Of a stretch of DNA of 18,399 nucleotides, positions 1-7,086 are shown in pieces. The position numbers and the translations under genes were made by a program. The stretch covers positions 1-18,399 of the forward strand of contig QAXH01000598.1 in NCBI GenBank assembly GCA_004335635.1. The letters run 5' to 3'. This DNA is from Chloromonas sp. AAM2 (lineage: Eukaryota > Chlorophyta > Chlorophyceae > Chlamydomonadales > Chlamydomonadaceae). The notes beneath the pieces were generated by a model that saw nothing but the letters and a program-made list of their open reading frames with translations, ran no database searches and was not told the DNA's origin. How positions within the stretch are numbered: the first letter of the stretch is position 1; the number at the start of each line of letters is the position of its first letter.

Positions 1-100
1 TCATGACATGACACTAGGCACTGCTCTGGGTTATGGCTGTTGCTGACACTATCATGACATGACACTAGGCACTGCTCTGGGTTATGGCTGTTGCTGACAC
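1..100. repeat. Tandem repeat, 51-bp unit, about two copies
   Basis: Positions 1-51 and 52-100 are the same sequence, identical over 49 bases (unit begins tcatgacatgacactaggca and ends ttgctgacac). The array touches the window edge, so more copies may lie upstream. It sits just before the splice acceptor at 107-108, so it appears to lie inside an intron of the Der-like GTPase gene. The unit is 17 codons long, but nothing suggests that it is coding. Confidence 0.9.
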
Positions 101-108
101 ATGTCCAG

Positions 109-1797
109 TCGTGTCCTCCCACGTTCGTTTGCTTTGTGGTCGGCGAGGAGGCCGTGCCCACACACGTGCACGCGTACCTGGCCGGGAAGATGCGGGACAA
201 GTTCGACATGCGCAGTACGCCCGTGCGATTCTGGTTCAGGTGGGGGGCTGACACAGCGGTGTGAACCTGCGTGACATGACATGCAGATGCTGAATAAGCG
301 ACAACCCGCTGGATCAACTCGCTCGTGTGTGTCTCCATGGCTTTCATTGCTGCCTGCAAGCAGGTCCATTGCATTGTGCCACTCCTGCCCACTGCTCCTT
401 ACGTGGTGTTGCATAGGACAAGGACAACATAACAAAGGGATTCCATCAGGGCAGCCGTCACAGAACGCGGCACAGGACAGCCGTCGCCATGACCGACCAG
501 TCAGTCATGAACATTATTGATGGTAGTACCAAAGCAAGAAATCAAAACGCTTCAAAGTGACGAGCAGCTCTCTCTTGAAACCAGTGCATAAACGCCAGAG
601 CAAGGGAGAGTTGGCTTTCCCGGTTTCATGTGTCGTATCGCGTTGCGTGTGTCCATGATGGCAGTATGTGTATATCTGGGTGATCATCCCTGCGTGCATT
701 CATGCACTGTTGTGCGTGCAGGCACCGGATCCGTTCAGCATCTGGGGCCAAACGCACACGCCACCTGCGATTGCGCAAGCCCGCACTCCCACCCAGACGC
801 AGCTCCCTTGCGGCCAGCAGCACAGGCACTACAGGCACTACAGGCACTAAAGGCAGTAAAGGCGGTACAGGGGCCAGTGATCGCGCCATCAGCGGCATCA
901 AACCTCCCGGTAGCACGGGCAGCAGGGATTTCCTTCAGCGCCGGGCCGAGGCTGCTGCCCTGGAGCGGGGCATGCTAGCCCCGTCAACCGACCCCAGGAG
1001 ACGGAAGGTGAGAGCTCGTTTGTTGATTGAGTCCCCTCACCTGGACCCAGGAGATTGAAGAGTCAAGAGCAAGTGGCAAGAGTCGAGAGAGTTGAGCTGT
1101 CTGTGCCCCCTACAATTTGCAGTCCTCCACCGGATCAAAGGTCGTATAACGATGGCTGAAACAACGTGTAGGAAACTGTTAAATGTTGAATGAGTTTGCA
1201 ACCGGAACATGCATTCACCTGACGAAGAACTCTGTAGGCATCAATGGGTCGTGGTGTCCAGTAGGCCATGTGGCCCGGAAACGTTTACGTTTGTACAAGC
1301 GTACGATGCATGTAGAGTCTACTTGTAAACGTTCGCAAACGGAGTATGCGAGCCACTCACTTGCGACCAAGATTATATGCTCATACTTCACACCGTGTGG
1401 AGGGTTGGGATCGCATGTGCTTACATGCAAGCCCCCACACTCGAGTCAACATACTGACAGACGCGCGACAGACCGTTGTCTGATCTGCATAACTGGTGAA
1501 TGCTTGGCGTGGCAATGGCCACTTTGCGACACCCGGGTTTGTGTGTTCACCCTGATTATACCCCCAATCTGCTGGATTGCTTCTATGCACACTGCAGGAC
1601 AAACGGTCAGCGGACCCTGTGGAGCAGGAGATAGGCGGGTCCCACAGGCACACCGACACTAGGCGCGGCCGCACAGGGGCGGCACATCCGGGGCACCGCA
1701 GGGCGCGGGGGAGAGGGCTGGGGGGGCGACCGAGCGCAAGCCGTCTCTCACGGACCAGATGCGAGCCAGGCGCATGGCTAAGGCAGCAGCACTGTAA
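109..1797 (+). CDS. Der/EngA-type GTPase, C-terminal part (5' end outside window)
   Basis: Der (EngA) proteins carry two GTPase domains and a C-terminal KH-like domain, and act in large ribosomal subunit assembly; in algae and plants they usually work in an organelle. Only the C-terminus is here. The exon at 109-239 reads SCPPTFVCFV, then AYLAGKMRDKF, then TPVRFWFR, matching the family's PPTFVLFVN...YRRYLEnrlRe.f.f.GTPIRl.fR pattern. It splices (gtgggg donor at 240, gcag acceptor ending 721) in frame to 722-1007, a basic Thr/Gly-rich tail not typical of bacterial Der. A strong donor (AAG then gtgaga) follows at 1008. The last exon is uncertain: 1663-1797 is preferred; 1598-1846 (acceptor ctgcag) or reading through to the TGA at 1056-1058 are alternatives. 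Family identity is fairly sure; the gene end is not. The G domains and any targeting peptide lie upstream. Confidence 0.72.
240..721 (+). other. Intron of the Der-like gene
   Basis: This 482-bp intron runs from a gtgggg donor to a tgtgcgtgcag acceptor and interrupts an Arg codon (AG|G). Reading through instead would end translation at the TGA at 262-264, nine codons after the conserved WFR. Splicing gives a longer basic tail. I see no gene or RNA inside it. Confidence 0.6.
823..872 (+). repeat. 9-bp coding minisatellite (caggcacta x3, then degenerate)
   Basis: Three exact copies of caggcacta (823-831, 832-840, 841-849) are followed by degenerate aaggcagta / aaggcggta units. In the Der-like frame this encodes a Thr/Gly-rich linker (TGTTGT, then KGSKGGTGA). 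It looks like replication-slippage expansion of a flexible tail. Confidence 0.85.
1008..1662 (+). other. Probable intron before the last Der exon
   Basis: This 655-bp AT-richer stretch separates the strong donor at 1008 (gtgaga) from the GC-rich block that starts near 1663. It contains a TGTAA at 1324-1328. That would serve as the poly(A) signal if the gene instead ended at the TGA at 1056-1058. No RNA gene or other coding exon is recognised in it. Confidence 0.4.
1663..1797 (+). other. Candidate terminal exon of the Der-like gene
   Basis: A distinctly GC-rich segment is open in the frame that joins phase 0 from the donor at 1008. It ends TERKPSLTDQMRARRMAKAAAL-stop, residue usage that looks like a real basic C-terminus. 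Possible acceptors are the AG at 1661-1662 and the AG at 1700-1701; both keep the frame. The rival acceptor at 1596-1597 (cactgcag) opens a different frame that runs to 1846. The stop at 1795-1797 overlaps a TGTAA, and no other TGTAA occurs before 2783. Confidence 0.4.
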
Positions 1798-2782
1798 CAG
1801 GGCGTCAGTTCTGTTGTGGAACCGCCGACACACACGGGTGATCTAAACAGCTGTATGGCTGCCAGTTGGCACACAGGGTGCAACCATGGCATCCTGATTG
1901 TTGTCCTTGGCTGGGAGAGCTCTGGTCTTGAATCGTTGCACCAGGCATGCATGCAGTTGTACAGATTGTTGCTATTACACAAGACTACTTGCACTATTCT
2001 CACGTGACTGCTTTTGTACTCATATGGGTCCTCGTGCTATGGCATGTCACCAGACCAGGGAGTGTTGCTGGTATGATGTTTAATCGCAGTCGATCACGCG
2101 TTGGCACAACCCTATTGGTATGGCATGTCATCAGACCGTGGGGTCTTGCTGGCATGGCATGTCACCAGATCGGCCATATGGGCATACCGTTAAGGCCAAT
2201 TGCCGTGTTCAAGTTGCTCCTCATCAAGCCAGATTGTGTGCCTGCTTGTGTTTGAATTAGTTGAGGTTCAAGGTTCAGGTGAAGGAGTTGGTGTGGAGTC
2301 CCATGGATGACCTGGCGTCAAGGGCACCACTTTGAACCGTTCGGTCTGACTGTCTGTTCCATATGCGTTCTTTCATATAACCCCCCTTACAGATGCTGTT
2401 TTGGTGGGTCTGTTGACCACCAGTGTTAGTTTGTCGTTACTGGACGACCATGGACGACCATCTGCCGTGAGCCTCGCCTTGTATACCGTGCGCCAGAAGA
2501 GACCAGACGGAATACCACCCGCGTGTCTGAAGACAGAACACTGACTCTGCATGTGGCAGCTGGCAGCATCGGTAAGGGCCTGTGCATGAGCTTGAGACAA
2601 GAGGTGATACAGCGATATGCGATGAAGCACATGCATGTGAAGGCTCAGGAGTAGCGCAGGAAAGTGTCAGAACCTGTACCTGAAAGTACCGTAACGCCGC
2701 GTTACAGTGGCATGCCCTTTGTGAGGTGTGGATTCAGAATCAACGCCAGGCAAAAGGTCAGCCCTTATAAACGCGGACAACG
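1798..2782. other. Intergenic region between the Der-like gene and the SDR
   Basis: About 985 bp without a recognisable gene. It holds the three-copy repeat at 2038-2173, a 10-bp tandem duplication (tggacgacca at 2441-2460), a CATGCATG palindrome at 2630-2637, and a small perfect hairpin (gtaacg-ccg-cgttac, 2691-2705) about 80 bp before the SDR start. The right-hand part presumably contains the SDR promoter. No TATA-like box stands out. Confidence 0.6.
2038..2173 (+). repeat. Three imperfect direct copies of a ~38-bp unit
   Basis: Copies begin at 2038, 2119 and 2153. Each starts with YATGGCATGTCAYCAGAYC. The first two continue similarly through a ttgctgg(t/c)atg end; the third is cut short after about 21 bp. 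The spacing is irregular (81 and 34 bp). It is noncoding as far as I can see. Confidence 0.7.
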
Positions 2783-5700
2783 ATGGCACAGGCAGCCAGA
2801 AAGCTGCAGGTCCTGCTCACCGGAGGCACAGCTGGCATTGGGCTTGGAGTATGCAAAAAGCTTGTCGGCGAGGGTCATTCAGTGCTAGTGTTGTGCCGGG
2901 ACTTACAACGCTACGAGCAGACACATCGGCAATTTCCAGCCGCGTTTCGCCAGCTTGTAACTCCCGTGGTTTGTGACGTCGGATGTTTGGCCTCTGTCCG
3001 GACTGCTGCTGCCGAAATCAATGCCAAGGTGTGACACAATAGTGCACCTGCTATTAGAGAAGTAGGGTAGTCAATGTCGTCACCATGTCAAGGTCAACCA
3101 GACCCACCATGGGGTGCAATTCCCCTTGCAGTAAAACCCTGTACAACCCTTGTAGTATCAGATACTGAGACGATTGAAGTAGGGGCATGTTACCTGTAGC
3201 AGGTGGGCAGGACATAGACACGCAAATGACATGGTGATGAAACGCTTGGGTAGACGACACACGGTGATGGCTGGTGGTGGAGATGGCCGTGAGAAGGTGA
3301 AACGAGTTGATGGCACCTCAGAATACACCTTAGTCATCTGCTGTACTGCTCATGGCCACACCTGCACCTGCTCGGTTGTTGGCACAGCATCGACACTTGG
3401 ATGTGGTGATTCTCAACGCTGGCATCATGAACACAAGGTTGAAAACTACTCAAGAAGGATTCGAGGAGACGTTGGCGGTCAACCACATGGGCCAGTTTCT
3501 GCTGGCACACGAGTTGCTACCTCTACTGCTCAAGGCAAGTCTCCTACACTTGACACATACATCAGGCTTGACGTCGTCTGAGCATGTGGCATGGGGATGA
3601 TATGGCGAGGTGCGCCACATGCTGTGCCAGATGGTGTACAGACCATGATTCGTCATCATTACATGCAACTCGCCCAAGTAAATATACAAATAGTGCCCTC
3701 ACATCTCAATGCCGGGTCTGGCCTGTCAGCCTGTGCTCAGGCAAGTGGTTGAACAGTAATTGCAGACAAGTGCTCACCCCCTGATGTGTTGAAACATTGC
3801 TGCCAATGTAAAGCGACACCCACACGCACCTGGTGGAAAAGATGCCAGTTCTGGGACAATTCCTGTGTCTGTCACTGATGTATTTTTTGTAGTGCTCATC
3901 CTTGTGTCACATGAATGAACAGCATGATGCAACCCCAAAGCTCACCAGTCTAGCGGTTAAAATAGTATTCATACCATTCTTGGACAACGACACATTGAAA
4001 TATCATTTTTCATGGGGTTTGTTGCCTTTTAGGGTGAAAATCCAAGGCTGGTCCTGGTCTCCTCGGAGCTTCACAAGCGTGCCAAGGTCGATCAGACCTC
4101 CTCCCTGTTTCAACTCAGCCCCGCATGCCAGGCGCACGTCGCCGGCGCACCTGCCCCCGGACCCTTCAAGGGCATGGAGGTACGGGCACAGCTGCATGCG
4201 GCATGCATGTCCCCTCTCGCTTGCATGAAGAAATCTTTGCAACTCTGCATAGCCAGGTACCTGTCCGTTTTCTCGGGCTCCTTGGCCTTGGGCACTGAAC
4301 AAGACTGCTGATTGCTCTGTTAACATCTCTGGGCCAGCAGACTATCATTTCTCTCGTATACACTTGTGGCCTGCACAAGTGGTCGCTGTGTCCATGCAAG
4401 TCCTCCTGGTCTACTCCTGGTCTTCCTGCACATAAACGTGCTACACAAGCCATGCCAGTTTTTTTTTATGTAATCATGCAGGCACGGGATTCCTCGCCAC
4501 AGAGCATACTTGCTTCATGCGCACGCACCAGTGCCACAGGCCAGGATGCACTGCAAGCTTTGACCCGTGCAGGCATATGCAATAACCAAGCTCTTCAACG
4601 TGTGGACTGGTCGAGTGTTGGCGCAGCGTGCGGGCAACAAACTGTGAGTTCTGGTGCGTGGGCGGGCAGGGCGAACGTGGACGGCTTGATGGTGGGGCAG
4701 CGGGCTCCCTCAAGGCCAACGCTAAGTGAATAGCAGCGCAATCTCAAGCAAGACTCAAGCCTGGGAGCAATGTAATGTTGCGTTGATCCGGCATGTCGCT
4801 GTCACTGACTGTGGCAAGGGTATGGAGTTTTATGTACAAACAGTTGAGCTCAAGACACATGCACTCAGGTGTGTCAGGGTCCATTTAACTGATTGCATCA
4901 CGGCAACCAACACACGTTGTTGTTCGACATCACATCCTTTCCTGTGTTTGCAGTTGGGTGGCTTCAGTCTCTCCTGGGTTTGTTCCCAGCACGAGCCTGA
5001 ACAGAGACAGCTGGTGGCTGGCCAGGCTCGCCATGAAGTACCTCTTCACGTGGATGTCGGTTGGGGTGTCGGTAAGTCACACATCACACTCTAGGTCACG
5101 CACATCACACATGTGCGTTTCGCTGTGCGTCCGCCGCTTTTTCTTTTTCATGCTAGAAGCTGGAACAATCAGATCTCCACAGCGCAAAAACAGACATATC
5201 AGGCCTGTTCGCATGCTCTGCCCGAGCTTTGTTTCACATGCAGCATGGGTCATGCAAGGCAGCAACATGGCTGATGCATGGGAGTGCACTTGCTCTGCTG
5301 TGAATCCTTGGCTTGTTTTCCATGAGTGGTCTGCAGCAAACGGGAAGCCGTGTGTTGATGATGGTTGCTCACATGCATGTGACAGGCGGACAAGGCCGTG
5401 CCATGATGCTGATGCTGGCGCATGTTCCACAGTTCTCACTGAAGACAACACCACAACGCTCCCATGCGTGTGTTGCCATGCGTTGCCCGCAGGTGGACGA
5501 GGGTGCTGGGCGCGTGTTCCACGTGTCCGTGGGCCCTGAAGCCCCGTCCGCCGCCCCCTCGGGCAGCTACTGGGCCAAGAGGCAGCCGGACCCGGGCAGC
5601 GACCTGTCACGGGACATGGGGGCTGCTCAGGAAATGTGGGACACAAGCATGAAGGTATGCAGGGCGAGGGGGGTGGGAAGGTGAACCAGGAGGGTGAGCA

Positions 5701-5980
5701 GGTGTTGAGAAGCGGAGGTCACAACAGTGTGGAGGCTGGACTGCCAATGTCAGTTTGCTGGCATGGTCACGGCTGGATTTCAGTGTAAATACAGTGGTTG
5801 ATCAGACTCAGTTGGATCAGACTGTGATTGAAATTTGACATGCCAATGTACGGCCAATGTACACGTAAGGCTGGCTGTGTCGGCATGGGCTGCCTCAGCA
5901 GTGAACTGCTCATGTCTGCCCCTGGCTTGCAGATACTAGATCTCAAGGACTTCCTAGGACCCCCTGGAGAGGCCAGCTGA
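2783..5980 (+). CDS. Short-chain dehydrogenase/reductase (SDR), seven exons, complete
   Basis: NAD(P)(H)-dependent oxidoreductase; substrate unknown. Exons: 2783-3028, 3388-3534, 4033-4179, 4573-4643, 4954-5071, 5493-5654, 5933-5980; 939 nt, 312 residues, all phases consistent. Visible SDR marks in order are TGGTAGIG (residues 13-20, cofactor binding), CDV (64-66), LNAG (91-94), VNH (Asn 114), LVLVSS (137-142), the catalytic YAITK (Tyr 182, Lys 186) and SVSPGFVPS (208-216). The Ser-to-Tyr gap is about 40 residues, longer than the 13 of classical SDRs, as in retinol-dehydrogenase or protochlorophyllide-reductase-like members with an insert. An aromatic, hydrophobic stretch (WWLARLAMKYLFTWM, about 224-238) may touch a membrane. 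No clear transit peptide: residue 1 is close to the Rossmann strand. The start is the first in-frame ATG next to the fold (context aacgATGG). Intron 2 uses a GC donor. Confidence 0.9.
3029..3387 (+). other. SDR intron 1
   Basis: Phase-0 intron of 359 bp (gtgtga...ggcacag) between AEINAK and HRHLDVVILNAG. It contains the 25-nt element at 3103-3127 that recurs inverted at 6354-6378. No gene is seen in it. Confidence 0.75.
3103..3127 (+). repeat. 25-nt inverted-repeat element, copy 1
   Basis: The sequence (core ccatggggtgcaattcccc) in SDR intron 1 is the exact reverse complement of 6354-6378, downstream of the same gene. Weaker similarity may extend a few bases outside. The match is too long to be chance in 18 kb, so it probably marks two members, or two ends, of a mobile repeat family. 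Confidence 0.8.
3535..4032 (+). other. SDR intron 2, GC-AG type
   Basis: The exon ends CTCAAG and the intron begins gcaagt, the consensus for GC donors, and ends cctttttag before GGTGAAAATCC. Using the nearby gt at 3539 instead would add four bases and break the frame into GENPRLVLVSS. The intron carries the 18-mer at 3844-3861 that recurs at 10526. No gene is recognised inside it. Confidence 0.75.
3844..3861 (+). repeat. Short dispersed repeat, copy 1
   Basis: The 18-mer gccagttctgggacaatt matches gccagttccgggacaatt at 10526-10543 in the methyltransferase 3' UTR with one mismatch. Looser similarity continues on both sides (aagat before; ctgtg...tcactg after). It is marginal in length and could be the remains of an old repeat. 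Confidence 0.4.
4180..4572 (+). other. SDR intron 3
   Basis: Phase-0 intron of 393 bp (gtacgg...ccgtgcag), placed so that GPFKGME joins AYAITK, the active-site Tyr/Lys motif. It contains CATGCATG at 4202-4209 and a run of eight T at 4459-4466. Nothing else is seen in it. Confidence 0.75.
4644..4953 (+). other. SDR intron 4
   Basis: Phase-2 intron of 310 bp (gtgagt...gtttgcag) splitting a Leu codon (CT|T), so that RAGNKL joins WVASVSPGFVPS. The SPG motif after the splice confirms the frame. No other feature is seen in it. Confidence 0.75.
5072..5492 (+). other. SDR intron 5
   Basis: Phase-0 intron of 421 bp (gtaagt...gcccgcag) between SVGVS and VDEGAGRVFHV. It contains CATGCATG at 5372-5379. 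The long antisense open frame across here is not supported as a gene. Confidence 0.75.
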
Positions 5981-6320
5981 CATGCATACCAGGGGTTTGA
6001 GCTTCACAGCTCGGCTTCCTTCATGCCTGCCTTCGGTCTTTTGCACTTGAGAGCACAAACTGTGGTTACTTTTCCTGTGTGGAAGCGTGGGTGTCACAAG
6101 TGCGGTGTCACACGTGGGTGAATATGTGCGATGATCCTGCCATTCGTGTACGCCACCAAGTCAGACGATCTTGGGCTCATTAGATGCGCAAGCACGCGGC
6201 GCTGAGTGCATAGCCAGATCGTTCAGTTGGTAGTTGTGCTCTGTGCTAGCATCCTCGCCACGCAGAGTAGATGTCATTGTTTGCACTGGACTGAGGTGAC
6301 AGGCTCTATTGCCGAACGGC

Positions 6321-6355
6321 TGTAAGTCCGAACGGCCTAGTGACCTTAGCTGTAA
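6321..6355 (+). terminator. Candidate poly(A) signal of the SDR gene (two TGTAA)
   Basis: TGTAA, the usual poly(A) signal of chlorophycean nuclear genes, occurs at 6321-6325 and 6351-6355. These lie 341 and 371 bp after the SDR stop and are the first such signals after it. The second lies directly beside the 25-nt repeat. Confidence 0.4.
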
Positions 6356-6378
6356 GGGGAATTGCACCCCATGGTGGG
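6354..6378 (-). repeat. 25-nt inverted-repeat element, copy 2
   Basis: Exact reverse complement of 3103-3127 (core ggggaattgcaccccatgg). It lies downstream of the SDR stop codon, so the two copies stand as inverted repeats about 3.2 kb apart around most of the SDR gene. Confidence 0.8.
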
Positions 6379-7086
6379 CCTCTTAACTTTTGCAAGGCTG
6401 ACTTGCATCCAGCACCTCCCTTTTAATTAAATCTAATCTCAGACTTTGCTTTCCATCCTTTGTTGTTAGCTGCGCCTGCTTAACCCATGCCTGACAGCCT
6501 TTGGCAGTACGTTTTTGTTTGTCCACAGTGCTTTAACCTCTGTGTTCCTTGCGCCTTGCAGTTGCCTTCTGTTGCTCAGAGTTGGTTAGGACGGTATCCA
6601 GCCTCGTTTCTTGCATGGCTTGCTAGCGCATGGCGTTGGCAGTCGAAGCGCATTGAACTCCTTAACAACGCCCTCCAGTCATCATCTAGATAACTGTATT
6701 TGTAATAACTGTGAGAGCAGCTACAAGATAGCCAGGTTCTTGCAGAGAAGACCCAACGCAGGGAGCCAAGCAAGTTGTATTGCAGCATGGTACTGCAGCA
6801 AAGGCATAGACTGTTCTGAACCCTGCAGCGCGTAAGAATAAAGAACGAAATGGAGTTTCATGTCTCACCCAGCTGAGCTGCATGGTCGCCAGCTGAATGC
6901 TGATCATCCAGCCCAAGAACAACAAAGTTCGCAAACGCAACTTTGGACGCGGTTGTAACGCGTCTTGTGCCATCGACTGCGCCAACAGTCTTGCTACTCT
7001 GCAACTGAGGACGTGATATCGCGTCTGCAGGATTGGCAACCATCCTTCCAGTTGACACGTACGTCATCAGACAACTCCACCCAACA

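Larger units (their letters stand above)
5981..7086. other. SDR 3' UTR and intergenic region up to the methyltransferase
   Basis: About 1.1 kb with no supported gene. It includes candidate SDR poly(A) signals (TGTAA at 6321-6325 and 6351-6355), a duplicated ccgaacggc (6312-6320, 6328-6336), copy 2 of the 25-nt element (6354-6378) and further TGTAA at 6701 and 6954. The last few hundred bases must hold the methyltransferase promoter and 5' UTR. I see no clear TATA box. Short open frames on both strands have no recognisable protein. Confidence 0.6.

Noticed and set aside
1183..1662. Open frame of 159 codons on the plus strand
   Set aside because: It lies in the lower-GC stretch that the strong donor at 1008 makes intronic. 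It has many Cys/His/Trp residues of random appearance and no domain.
5077..5646. Open frame of 189 codons on the minus strand
   Set aside because: It covers SDR intron 5 and exon 6. The plus-strand exon is confirmed by phase-consistent splicing and gene position, and the antisense product has no recognisable domain.
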